From positions 13,206,001-13,270,000 of the forward strand of contig AP026541.1 of NCBI GenBank assembly GCA_026075535.2: a stretch of DNA of 64,000 bases. The letters run 5' to 3'. Below the pieces are notes generated by a model, which saw only the letters and a list, made by a program, of their open reading frames with translations, was not told the DNA's origin and made no database searches. Source of the DNA: Tricholoma matsutake (Eukaryota; Basidiomycota; Agaricomycetes; Agaricales; Tricholomataceae). The translations under genes and the position numbers were made by a program. Below are positions 44,951 through 55,183 of the stretch, in pieces; the first letter of the stretch is position 1; the number at the start of each line of letters is the position of its first letter.

Positions 44951-45787
44951 TAGTGTTTAAAGGTCCAGTCCAGTCTGGTTTTTGACTTCCAAATGGGGCA
45001 ACTGGCAACCACAACCGGTCTCGGACTGACCCATATATTGGAGAACCACAACTGGACCCTTTAGGACCAGTCCTAATCGGTCCATGGACTGAAAAAAGAC
45101 TGGTTTGGACCAGTCTTTTGTCATAAAATTTATCGTGCCAAATAACCCATATGTATCTCAACGAATATGACCATTACCTTATATATATTATATTCATGGA
45201 TAAAGATTGTAATTCTCCATAGACCGATCCAACATTTAAGCAATTCTGTCAAGATTTGACTGAGATATGGCCAAAATTGAAAGGACATGCATTCAAGTTG
45301 TGGTTTGTAGTTTGTAATTTGTAGTTTGTAGTTGCACTCATTTGGGCTGTTGTATGAATAAAATCCCATGGTATAGATAATTAGATGTGTTGTTGTTACT
45401 TTTATGATGTCATATAGCTGTACAAAAAAATTATAGCTCAGGTAATAAGCAATGCAATCAAAGTTGTTCTGATACAACAAAATACTTGTACAAAAATGTT
45501 TTTGGTCATATCTCAACCAATTCTTGACCGTTTTTGATGATCCAGGGAACGAAAATAAAGTAAATATGTGTGGGAGTAAGGTCCAACATACGTTGGGACG
45601 AAAGACTGGTCACAACCAGTTTTAACCGGTTTTTCATCGGTCCTACTATATTTTTCAAAATGAAAGACCAGCAACTGGACTGAAAAAGACCAGTCCATAA
45701 ATAGACCACTGGTCCAGTCCTAATCAGTCCAGTTCAGTTCAATTTCGGTCATTTTTTCGGTCCTACAGACTGGACCTTTAAACACTA
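44951..45787. mobile_element. Inner hAT MITE (837 bp) nested in the terminal repeat of the outer element
   Basis: Perfect 8-bp duplications CTTTCAAG at 44,943-44,950 and 45,788-45,795. The terminal inverted repeats read TAGTGTTTAAAGGTCCAGTC at both ends, with long imperfect arms full of GGACTGGTC / GACCAGTC words. The terminus resembles the outer element's TAGTGCTTGAAGGTCCAGTC, so both belong to one family. It has no coding capacity. Confidence 0.9.
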
Positions 45788-45808
45788 CTTTCAAGCACTA
45801 AGGACAAC

Positions 45809-46551
45809 AAGTGTCGTATCATATGGGTTTTAGGCTAAAAAGGTTCAGGCTAGATAAGGTCTTAAAATATCTGATATGTGGTCTGACAATGCTATGTAAA
45901 GGACAATAGGGTAGCCAAATTTTACAAGTGCAGTCAGAATTGAGTGTTTCCAAATTAAGGCATTGTTAGAACAGATAGTACATGTATGTATAATTTAGTG
46001 ATCTGAAAAGTCAAGTGGGACAGATCAGCACAAGCAGCAAAAATACTGATGAAAACCCACCTGTGGTCCCAGCATTTCTAAAACATGGTATCCATGACAG
46101 ATTATGCCATCAACAGCAGAAAGGCCTACCTGATCATCTTCAACTCATGGCTCCAATCATGACTCAGATCTGAGTCATTGTCTAAGTGACATAATTTGGT
46201 ATGATGGCTTCACCCATATCTGGTGAGGGCGTAATTTGAAGATCATTGATGGTGAATGGACATCACTATGGTTAAAGGGACCTGTGAAGCAAAAACTCCC
46301 TCATCCTCAGTGTTGCCATGGTTATTCTGGTTGTCTGTCCAATAAACACATCATTGCCTCCTTCATGCATCCCCTTGAGCGCCCGCAACTGTATGGTATT
46401 TAATTAAACAATTGTCTGTGTAGATACCCTACTATTTCAATCCAGTTAACAAACAAGTTTAATTATTGTATTCTAGTCAGTAGAGATAATAACTGTGAAG
46501 TTTGAATAATAGCGCAAATTGAGACAGATAGCTTTCAAGATGGGAGGTGAG
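45809..46551. other. No gene recognised
   Basis: I see no convincing coding region or structured repeat. The short open frames have no family signature. Confidence 0.35.
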
Positions 46552-47250
46552 CATTAAGGGGATGCAACAACATCACATCCCAGAAGAAAATGAATGCCTT
46601 GTTGTGGATGAGGGGCTTCCTGTTGATAAAGTTACAGTGCTAGTGAAGATCTGGAGACAGCAGCCTCAAAGTGGCAAGGCCTAACTGCATCATGCCCTAG
46701 AAGAAAAAGTGAATGCCTCATTGTGTTGACAAGGGCTTTTCAGATGAAAAAGATCCAGCACCAGTGGAGATCCCAAGATGGCAGCCTCAAAGCTGCAGGG
46801 GCTTATGCATTTTTCAGGAGAAATGACTTGCTGCCAAGGGCAAGCATTAGAGGGAGGGATGCAATGCCCTGAAAGAAAATGAATGTCTTGTTGTGGACAA
46901 AGGGTTTCCCATTGATAAGGTTATAGTGCTAGGGAGGATCCGGAGATGGCAGCCTCAAAGTTGCGAGGGCTTATACAATGTGCAGGAGAAATGACTCATC
47001 ACCAAGGGCAAGTGTTAGGGGGATGCAACTACATCATGCCCACAGAAGAAAATGAAGGCCTCATTGTGGATGAGGGGTTTCCCATCAATGATGAGGTTCT
47101 AGTACCAGTGAAGATCCTGAGACTGCAGCCTTGAAGTTGCAAGGGCTTACATGTGTTGCAGGAGAAATGACTCATCGCCAAGGGCAAGTGTTAGGGGGAT
47201 GCAACTACATCACACCCTGAAAGGATGAATGCCTCGTTGTGGTGATGAGG
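46552..47250. repeat. Tandem repeat, about five units of ~130-175 bp
   Basis: Recurring blocks in order: GGGGGATGCAACTACATCA, GAAGAAAATGAATGCCTTG, TTGTGGATGAGGGGTTTCCC, GATCCGGAGATGGCAGCCTC, AAAGTTGCAAGGGCTTA, GGAGAAATGACTCATC. Starts lie near 46,559, 46,688, 46,857, 47,031 and 47,197. The last two units are most alike, suggesting recent expansion. The 62-residue frame inside is a by-product. Confidence 0.8.
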
Positions 47251-47346
47251 GCTTGTGTCGACAATGATTTGGTGTAGGAAGTGATCACCATGATGGTGGG
47301 GGTAGGAAAAAGGTAATCTGAGTCTGATCTATTGAGAGAAGACAAA

Positions 47347-47515
47347 GTGGTGGCCAATAACCACATTATGGAAAATACTTGTAATGTAAAAATAAATAAA
47401 AATTACCTGCAATATAGTCAAGGTAGTGACCAATATCCACATTGCAGATGGAACACAGTCAAGGTGGTGGCCAATATCCATGTTATGGAAGAATCTTGTA
47501 ATGTAAAAATGGAAG
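47347..47515. repeat. Short tandem repeat, three partial units
   Basis: GTGGCCAATAWCCA with ATTATGGAA and TTGTAATGTAAAAAT recurs at about 47,350, 47,425 and 47,468. No gene is seen. Confidence 0.55.
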
Positions 47516-47569
47516 TTGACCAACTCACCTGTTTCCCTCTTCATGATGAAACAAGCAGTGGACATTGAG

Positions 47570-48220
47570 GTGGTTACTGGAGGTGGCCTCTGATTGGCAC
47601 CGGCACTGGAAGTCTAGAGCTATGATATGTGGGCTTGTTGGCTTGCTCTAGGGTTGCCAAAGTTCAGTTCAGGCCAGTTCTTGGCACTTTTTGCTGAACT
47701 GTGAACTGAACTTTCACCCATTTTCCAGAACAGAACTGAGAACAGAACAGAACTGGTTCTTGGTTCGAACTGGTGAACTGAGATAATAATAGAAACAAAA
47801 AATGTGCTATGTACCCATTTTACACCAGTATTCAAATACATATATTAAAAACCTCCCTCATGCCAGGGGAAAAGGGGCAGCAATATTAGTTAAGATCAAA
47901 AAGAACAAAAAAGTCCCCTCACCCATGCAATATGCAGGGGAGGGAGGCCAATAATATTAATTAAAAACAAAAAGGAAAAGGAAAAGGAAAAGGAAAGAAA
48001 AAACCCTCCCCATGCAAAATGTGGGGGAGGGAGGGACATGGCCCTGCTGTCCCCTGGCCTTGTCCCTGTCATCCTCGTCATTGTTATTGTGCTTGGCATC
48101 TGTCTGGGGGCCATTGTCAGCATTGTCATCATGGTCATCTTGTTCTCATCCCCCTTGCTGTCTCCTGCTGTTGCCATCCCTGATGCCCTGGTCATCCTGT
48201 AGTGTGGCCTGGTGTTTGTC
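47570..48220. other. Repeat-rich spacer with AGTTCAG-type words and CCCTC hairpins
   Basis: GAACTGAAC / CAGTTC words crowd 47,655-47,780, next to TAGGGTTGCCAAAG, a possible hAT-like end without a visible partner. At 47,850-48,035 three imperfect hairpins of the CCCTC...GAGGG kind alternate with AT-rich runs. No gene is recognised. Confidence 0.4.
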
Positions 48221-48934
48221 CAGTACTTTACAGTCCCCCCCACCTGTCCTAGTGGACTCTGACCGGAGTGACTGGAGTCCAACTGGAGTCTGAGTTGAGT
48301 CCGAGTGGAATACATTTCAACCAAATGATAAGTCAATTAGATACTGAGCTCAAAGAACTATGGACTTGGTGAATTTCATAAAGTACCCACAAAATAGATT
48401 TGCATAGTACAGGAATTGAACTCAAGACCTCACAATAAGGAATCACATGACAAACCAAACAAGTGTGCTCAACCACTTGAGCCACAGGAGAGTTATTGGG
48501 GATCAATATAAGGTTTATTTATGACTCAACTTTTCATATTCTTTGAGGAAGCATTTTTAAAACAATTAAGGTCAAAATTTTTTAATTAACCACATCCCTC
48601 GTGTAGGACATGAGGGAGTGGGTATAATATAATAATAAACAAAAAAAAACCCTCTCGCATCTTGCGAGAGGGGGGATTACTACTATCTACATAAAAAACT
48701 AAACCCCTCATGAGGGGGGGATTCATAAGTACTACAATATATATATGCCCCTCGCATTCAGTGCAAGGGGGGGGGGGGGGGGGGGGAGATAAATTATAAA
48801 TAATAAAAACCCCCTCCCACACAAATGCGAGGTTGGGGGGGTTGGGGTGGGTGTCACCACCCACCCCCTCCTTGCACGTGTCCATCACTGTAGCAAGCTG
48901 CACCTGTCATCCACCCTACAAGCAGTTGTTGGGT
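48221..48934. mobile_element. CAGTA-end hAT-type element, truncated copy 3
   Basis: The left end reads CAGTACTTTACAGTCCCC, as in copy 1. The arm, a B-box/A-box pair (48,412-48,486, minus strand), CCCTC-type hairpins (48,604, 48,650-48,672, 48,704-48,717, 48,750) and part of a GAGCA-type motif (48,918) follow in the same order as in copy 1. The sequence then changes abruptly at about 48,934 into the CpG-rich gene island, so the right end is missing. Confidence 0.7.
48412..48486 (-). other. tRNA-like A/B-box sequence in hAT arm
   Basis: Minus strand: GTGGCTCAAGTGGTTGAGCA (A-box-like, close to Leu/Ser tRNA A-boxes) and GAGTTCAATTCC (B-box) ~45 bases apart. The flanks do not form an acceptor stem. 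It is a counterpart of 40,706-40,780. Confidence 0.6.
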
Positions 48935-49093
48935 CCCGATTTCTAAATCTACCCGCGTCACCTCAGTTGCGAATGTCGAGAGCTGGTCCACCATTGAGTT
49001 GACGGTGCCTGCGAGTATCCACATACCGATAAGTATCCCCCTCTCGTAAGAAACTAGATATTTACCTTTGAGTGTGGATATTTCGCCCTCGAC

Positions 49094-50767
49094 CTAAATC
49101 CCCACCTTCTGCGTTAGGCCACTCCAAGCAACGGCAGTCGTGGCGACAGCGACAGAGCGGAATGACGAACACATACGGTTCACCTATCCAGTCATGATAA
49201 TCAGACTCAAACGCTCGGAAGAAAAGGGGCAATCGACTTACGTTCCAGACGAGTTCGAATAGAACACCCTTGGCATCTGGTACACGAACTTGTCTTCCCA
49301 GCTTTCCTTGACCTCCGACTTCCAACGTGATCGGCGCCACCTCAGCCGCTAGCGGGTGCCCTACAATGCCGTCAGTCCGTTCGCGTTTACACATGAACAA
49401 AGAGTGAACTTAGCGTACTGCCATTCCGTTGACAGCAATTCTTCAAGCTCAATATCTCGCCACGAGCGCCGACTTCAATTTGTTAACCCAGATCACCGAG
49501 CGCGACGGTTTTAGTAACCTTGGCGATAGAACGGACCTACAAGTTATTACCGTCCGGACCACGAGGCGTTTAACGAGAGATAATAATTTCTAGGGGAGGA
49601 GACACATCGCTTTTGAAGTTTTGAAGCCAGTGTTAGGTGGGCGTTCGTCATGGGCGATGTGTGACGTGGCAATCGGGTCAACCTGCATTGAGTTGTAGAG
49701 ACCGTGTTGAATGAAAATTTTCTTCCGGATGTGTAGAATGACGGTCTGTAGTGCCGTACCGTGGATCAGAACCGGAATCAGGAGGGAAAACGGATGGCAA
49801 CTCACCGTTGTTGGAGAGAGTGCCGTTTCGGGCGTTTTCACCCCCCTGAGCACCTGGAATAGTGACGTTCGACAAAAGAGCATTGCAGACGGCTCCTACA
49901 CATGTCGTAGGGCTCTTTTGAAGATGTTCCGAGCCTGCCATCGACAGGCGTTCGTCGAGGGAGAGGGGTGACAGGTCTGTGCCGGCTCGTGAACATCGGG
50001 TTGTGGAGGTGGTGGCAAGTGAGAAATACTGTCGGAATTTGTAGAATAACGGCCTAGGGTGCCGTTCTGTAGATAAGAAATGAAATCAGAAGAAAGAACG
50101 CACCGTTCTTGAGCAGGGTGCCGTCTCGGGTGTTTTCGGGTCCCCGAGCAATGGGAACAGCGGCTCCCGATGCAAAACGACGAGGGGCGTGGTTGGTAAG
50201 ACCTAGGGAGTAACTTTTGAGCATAACATCATTAGTAGCTCGCGAGCGTTCGAGTGTCGAACGGGTAGACGTACCTTGGACGACATCCGTGCTGGGGTCC
50301 CAAAACCTCCCTTTCCCGGCCCCATCCACCCCTGGATCTTCATCCCTGCCTCTAGCCAACTCCCAATCAACTCTCCAGTCGATTCTGACGGGTTGAAGCT
50401 CAGCACTAATATGCAGAGAGCAGGGATGCTCAGGCCAACTCAGGCTGAGGCTCGACTCGGCGTGCGGTGAGTCACGTGCATGTTGAGGGATGGACCTGGA
50501 GACGGAAGAGGCGAGCGTACGGCAGGTAGAGCGTAGAATCTGGGGGTGAATGAAGAACTTAGGGTTATTAGAGGATGCTAGGGCCGCACTGGGGTCGGCA
50601 GGGACGACCATCTCATAGATCATTCGACCTTCGACGCGACAGTACTCGCAGATGCAAATGAAAGAATACATTGCATATGGAGCGTATACATATAGCGGTT
50701 GCGCGATTCCCCAAACAACATCATGACTAATCACTATCATTGATCCACCACTTCGGTTCGTCTGCAC
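49094..50767 (-). CDS. Unrecognised multi-exon host gene
   Basis: On the minus strand one frame can be followed through several plausible exons. There is an upstream exon ending at 50,104 (...GPENTRDGTLLKN), and an exon at 49,806-50,066 (...CVGAVCNALLSNVTIPGAQ, GGENARNGTLSNN). After an intron at 49,746-49,805 (GTGAGT...CTACAG) comes a further exon, then 49,242-49,360 (AAEVAPITLEVGGQGKLG) and, after a 58-bp intron at 49,184-49,241 (GTAAGT, branch CTGAT), the end at 49,094. The 5' end and the join between 49,360 and 49,745 are uncertain. GTLLKN and GTLSNN mark an internal duplication. High CpG content sets it apart from the TEs. I do not recognise a domain. Confidence 0.5.
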
Positions 50768-51140
50768 CCAAAATCTTCTTCAAATGGTCCACCTGCGCCT
50801 GACTCGGTCGCTTGTGAAATGAACTGCCGAGGCTGGAGCAGACTGCGACGATGGGAGGCCCAGCTTCCGGCAAGGGGCCGATTCGTCGGTTTCCTTGGGG
50901 AGCAGGGGGGATGGGTGTATTCTCAGGCAGAACTGTTTTCAGCCTGAGTTGATTGATCCCTGTCTGTCTCTGTAGAATATTGAGCGCGTAGTGTAAATTC
51001 AGTATGCGGGACTCCGTGACACGGATGTCATAGGTGGCTCTGTGTGTCATCGCGTAATCAATGAGCCAGTCCTCGGTTGTTCTGAAACCGTAGAACATGA
51101 TTCGACCCCTAGTCGCGCAGTTTGGAATAGCGAGCTCCAT
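50727..51140 (-). CDS. Small unrecognised host protein, 137 residues
   Basis: This uninterrupted frame begins MELAIPNCATRGRIMFYGFR and ends KWWINDSD. Composition is ordinary for a soluble protein: no signal peptide, membrane segment or obvious motif, and a Pro-rich stretch (PENTPIPPAPQ) in the middle. No intron is needed. It is transcribed divergently from the 328-residue gene, with a ~210-250 bp shared upstream region. Its CpG-rich composition matches the island and contrasts with the TEs. Such small proteins are common as lineage-specific families in Agaricomycetes, but I cannot name it. Confidence 0.6.
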   Translation of the reverse strand: MELAIPNCATRGRIMFYGFRTTEDWLIDYAMTHRATYDIRVTESRILNLHYALNILQRQTGINQLRLKTVLPENTPIPPAPQGNRRIGPLPEAGPPIVAVCSSLGSSFHKRPSQAQVDHLKKILGADEPKWWINDSD

Positions 51141-51391
51141 AGGTGAAGCAGGTCTCGCAGCGATCTAGTCAAACGAAGTTAGTGCCAGCGGAATGGAGAA
51201 CAGGAAAATCCCCCTGACGTTGAGTTTTCTGAAAGATTTGGTGAGTGAGACAGACATGTTGGGCAAATTGACAAGTATGGAAAGATCGCAAGTGAGAGAA
51301 TATAAATGAAAAGGATGCGGAAAGCGTTATATAACCCAATGTTCCCACGATCATGATAAGTGACCTTCAAGTCCTTGCTCACTTTATTCCT
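51141..51391. promoter_or_regulatory. Shared divergent promoter region
   Basis: This spacer lies between the starts of the minus-strand 137-residue gene and the plus-strand gene. A TATAAAT at 51,301-51,307 and CATGATAAGTGA-type sequence lie near the plus-strand start. A bidirectional role is inferred from position only. Confidence 0.4.
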
Positions 51392-52339
51392 ATGGCTCAA
51401 CTATTTACGTTCCAATCGAAGTCGCCATACCAGTGGAACCTCCACCTTTCTATTCTTAATGCAGATGACGATACCAGGGAAGCGCCTTGGTACGCTGCTT
51501 GGGATCTTGTGTTGCGAGATCAAATCTTCGCGAACTTTTGTCAGCCACCCTATTTCACGGTCACGTATCCACAATTTCCAGTATCTAGACATATCGACAC
51601 CTATCATCTTGCAGACGATATCATTGACGATGAGGGAGGCAGTGATGATGATGAAGATGACGGCGGGGGAAGTTGCCGGATGACCCTCTCTCCTTTCCAA
51701 CATTCTCAGACAACACCACCCAATCGAAACCGCCTCTTACGACCTGGCGCACCGAGCCCGGAGGCGTCCAGACGTCCTTCTACCCAACTATTGGACACTC
51801 CCCCAGCGCCATGGGCTAATAACCCTTCCCCACCTGGGAAGAAATCTACTCGGATTCCTGACTTCGCGCAGCTCTTGTATGAGGTTAGGATGAATTCGGA
51901 CGGTACTGTCCCACGTCCGATTGAATATCGAATACTCAGTCTGTCGCTGATTGTCGAAGTCAAGAAATGCACCAACCGTCCCACGGCGGTTAGCTTTACG
52001 GATATATTGCCCCAGACAGATCAGCAGGCTCGTCGTGTATTCATAACCTTCCCCAGCATGCGAAAGCTTGGTGTCATCATCGCTATTGGGGCATATTGGA
52101 CATACTTCGAATATGACCGGGACGATGTTAGGCCATCGCCCTCGAGATCTGAACAAAAAGATACTACTTTTATGGAAGACCCATCTCCACCATCATCTCC
52201 TGCACAGGTTTTGACATCTCTCCATGGAGTGTTTGGGCCTGATGGATTTGCGCGTCTTGAATCGCGCCAATCAGATGAAGGGTTGCAACTGATAAGCAGG
52301 CGGGTGAAGAACCTGTCTGGCATTGGAAGGGAAGGGTGA
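51353..52339 (+). CDS. Intact host protein with PD-(D/E)XK-like motif, 328 residues
   Basis: The frame is complete and intronless. The second Met (51,392, MAQLFTFQSKSPYQW) is an alternative and perhaps better start. The N-terminal region is followed by an acidic run (DDIIDDEGGSDDDEDDGG, about residues 88-105), a Ser/Pro-rich linker, and then IPDFAQLLYEV (about 168-178) with SLIVEVKK about 30 residues later. A Pro-Asp pair followed by hydrophobic-Glu-x-Lys is the signature of PD-(D/E)XK nuclease folds, so a nuclease-like role is possible but unproven. The acidic and Pro-rich middle is probably disordered. No signal peptide is seen. Confidence 0.65.
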   Translation: MISDLQVLAHFIPMAQLFTFQSKSPYQWNLHLSILNADDDTREAPWYAAWDLVLRDQIFANFCQPPYFTVTYPQFPVSRHIDTYHLADDIIDDEGGSDDDEDDGGGSCRMTLSPFQHSQTTPPNRNRLLRPGAPSPEASRRPSTQLLDTPPAPWANNPSPPGKKSTRIPDFAQLLYEVRMNSDGTVPRPIEYRILSLSLIVEVKKCTNRPTAVSFTDILPQTDQQARRVFITFPSMRKLGVIIAIGAYWTYFEYDRDDVRPSPSRSEQKDTTFMEDPSPPSSPAQVLTSLHGVFGPDGFARLESRQSDEGLQLISRRVKNLSGIGREG

Positions 52340-52656
52340 TCTTAGGTCACGTACTCCTGAACCAAGTGTGCCATCTCTTTGTCTTAGGGCATTCGGTGTA
52401 GAGTATGGCACAAATAGTGTGTAAAATTTCGAAATCATGCAGGTTGCAAATTGTGAGATGCAGGTTCAAATAGGCAGTAAAAGCAACATACGACGTAGCT
52501 ACATATATGATACTCCTTAGATACAACACCAGTGTTGAGGCTGGAAAAGAATCTGCAAAGTCCTAAGTGAGTCGAGAGCAGTAAATAATGACAGACACTT
52601 TGATAAAAATAAAAAAAAAGAAAAGGGTGACGAAAATAAGTACCACTATCATTGGG
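52340..52656. other. 3' flank of the 328-residue gene
   Basis: No gene recognised. The sequence becomes AT-rich toward the MITE. A run AATAAAAAAAAAGAAAAGG lies near 52,610. Confidence 0.4.
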
Positions 52657-52658
52657 TA

Positions 52659-53284
52659 GGTGTTTGAACAAATTTTGAAAATGTGTTTCGGAAATGTGGA
52701 TTCTTATGGCTACTGGTCTTCGGCTTTCTCGACAGTATATATATTCTTCATACCTAGACTTTCATGTAATAAGGGCATGAGTATAGCCCACTGTGTGATT
52801 GGCAGCGTGATGCCGCTTTGAGGGTATGCCAAAAAGTAGGCTTTTGAACAGTTTCAGTCACATCAGCACGGTTCCTGACATGCCAAATTCAACCTCAGCA
52901 CTGTACATATGTTGTTCGAATGCATAGGCATTTCAATCTCTGCTTTGAGAGATTGTCACATTTAATGCATGGTCGCCACAAATGCTTTGTCTTGTATGCT
53001 ATAGTGGTTGTCTGTACCTCTAAATTGCCTGGATGCTTCTAATATGGGTAGACTTCATTTGTATCAATTTTTTTTAGAAATTGCAATTCATAAAACCGTC
53101 CAGACACTTTTTTTTCAAATCAATGCAAATCTGGATGTTCAAAACTGAAATTCCTGAACAATGCGGCTCTCCTCTGCAAAATAAAATTTATATATTGTTT
53201 AATAACTATAATGACTGCTCATCCCAAGAATACTGAGGTCTAAAGCGGACAGGAAGAGGTAGAAATATCCACTGTTCAAACACC
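52659..53284. mobile_element. 626-bp MITE with GGTGTTTGAACA inverted ends and TA flanks
   Basis: GGTGTTTGAACA (52,659-52,670) and its exact complement (53,273-53,284) bound the element. Each is flanked by TA (52,657-52,658 and 53,285-53,286), the target of Tc1/mariner-type elements. The interior is AT-rich and non-coding. No 8-bp duplication exists, so hAT is unlikely. Confidence 0.7.
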
Positions 53285-53457
53285 TACACATGTTCAAACC
53301 CAGCACCAGGGATAGTACTGTAGGTTATGGTCATTCCTTGATCTTGTACCGCCACCAGCCTGAAAACTCTCATGGTCAATGACCGCAGGAGATGAAGGGG
53401 AGGGATGACCAAGAACATAGTATAGTGTAGAACCACTGCACCATAACATACCATACT

Positions 53458-55015
53458 ATGATGCAACCATCTCCCACCTCCCAGCCCCAAACTAGACAAA
53501 AAAGCACTGCAGCAGCAGCCAGCAAAACAGAAAAAGACCTGAAAGAACCTGAAGGTATGAACACTGACATGCGAACAAAGGAACAAGCACTCGCATTCCT
53601 GCATGCTAGAGACTACCTAATACCAGGCAAGCCAGTTGACTTCCCAACACTCTCAAACATACTGTTTCAGTTCAGTTATGCAGCCACAAAAATGCCGAAA
53701 CCACTAACTGATGGTATATGGGCAATACCCTTCTTGATTGCAGATGCAATGGTGCAACACATAGCAGAGGAGGTAACAACAGCAGTCAAACACACATTTA
53801 CAGGAACAACTGGAAAACTTCAACATGAATGTGGAAACCATGAGGGACACAGTAGAACATGTAACAGGAGCAGCAAAAGAGATAACCAACAATATGAATG
53901 AATTCAAGGACAAATTCCAAGAAACATTTGAAAAACTGGTACAAGCCTCACAAGATCTAGCAGAAAGAACCCAAGAAGCCACAGCACAAGACCACACCAC
54001 ACAAGAAACACACCCAGCTACATATGCTGCAATCACCCAACAACACATACCCATGGCACACCTAACCATAATCACAAGAGGAGAAACAGATGACAAGCAG
54101 ATTCTGATTCAAAAGGACATGAATGCTAACAACAACACTCTAGAAAACCTAACAGAGAAAGACCTGGTAGCAAAAGTGAACACGGCCCTAGATCTAATGG
54201 GAATGGAGGCAGTGGACTGGCCCAAAGATACAAGATTTGTTGGTGCAAAGAACCTACAACACAGAAACATACTATACCAAGTAGACTTGGCAGAAGCAAC
54301 AAAATGGCTACATCAACCAGAGGTAAAGAAAGCTTTCATAGAATGCTATGGAGGTACATCAAAGATCCAAAACAAACTGTACTACATGGTAGTGGAATTC
54401 ATCCTGACTACCTTCGATGTGGGGACTAGCTACCCACACCTACGAGTGGAACAAGACAATGCACTGGCAACAGACACCATGGCATACTCGAAGTACATCA
54501 AACCGCAACACCTCCAGGCAAGCAAACAAAAGGTAGCACATATTATAATTGGGTTCAATGCTTGAAAAATGGCAAACCAGGCCATTGAACATGGGTTATT
54601 CATTGAGGAAAAACAGGTAACAGTACACAAACTACTATCCAAACCAAAAAGATGCCTGAAATGCCTGAAATTCAGGCACTACGCAGCAGACTGCAAAGTG
54701 GAGACAGACATATGTGCATGGTGCAGTGGTAAGCATAGAACCACACAGTGCAGAGCTATGAATGCAGAGGAGATCCAATGCGCAAACTGCACAGACAACA
54801 AAAAAGGCCACAGGGCAGCAGACAGAAACTGCCCAACATATCTCAAAGAAAAAGGTAAGCTCCACAAGTGCATCCCAGAGAATAAATACAGGTTCTTCCC
54901 CACCAATGAACCTCACACATGGCAACTCCTAAACCAATCACAAGGCCACACAAATGACCAGGAACTTGCATGGCAGCAAGGAGCAGACTGGGCAACAACA
55001 GCTAGGAATGCATGA
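53458..55015 (+). pseudogene. LINE ORF1 (gag-like, three zinc knuckles)
   Basis: Starts MMQPSPTSQPQTRQKS. After a frameshift near 53,830 it continues with a helical segment (NMNEFKDKFQETFEKLVQAS). A TGA at 54,563 separates the last part, which holds three Cys/His knuckles: CLKCLKFRHYAADC, CAWCSGKHRTTQC and CANCTDNKKGHRAADRNC (about 54,650-54,850). These bind nucleic acid in Tad1/Jockey-type ORF1 proteins. It would form RNP particles with the element RNA. The TGA is explained by CGA-to-TGA. Confidence 0.87.
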
Positions 55016-55183
55016 GTAGATGAGGAATTCACAAACAATACGATGCAGAGGTAGACAACCCACAGCAAATGAGCAAAATCAAGACAGGGAGCACTATGAA
55101 CAATACCAAAACAAGGTATGGCACAAAGTGCAAACACAAACAAGAGACAATAGATGGCCAACAAGCATCCATAGACAACTACT

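Larger units (their letters stand above)
43694..45800. mobile_element. hAT-type element with perfect 8-bp TSD, carrying a nested hAT MITE
   Basis: Flanked by AGGACAAC on both sides (43,686-43,693 and 45,801-45,808). Left end TAGTGCTTGAAGGTCC; right end complement TAGTGCTTGAAAG, itself interrupted by the inner MITE. Without the inner element it is ~1.26 kb. The cargo includes an intron-like linker (44,150-44,210, ending TTTTTAGGTTCTA), CTGCTC/GAGCCACTGCTC palindromes (44,255, 44,333), a minisatellite (44,390-44,690) and a perfect CCCCACAAGC/GCTTGTGGGG hairpin (44,699-44,721). No transposase is present. Confidence 0.88.

Noticed and set aside
48412..48486. Possible tRNA gene on the minus strand
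   Set aside because: A- and B-box-like sequences are present but no acceptor or anticodon stem forms, and the sequence is repeated in transposon arms.
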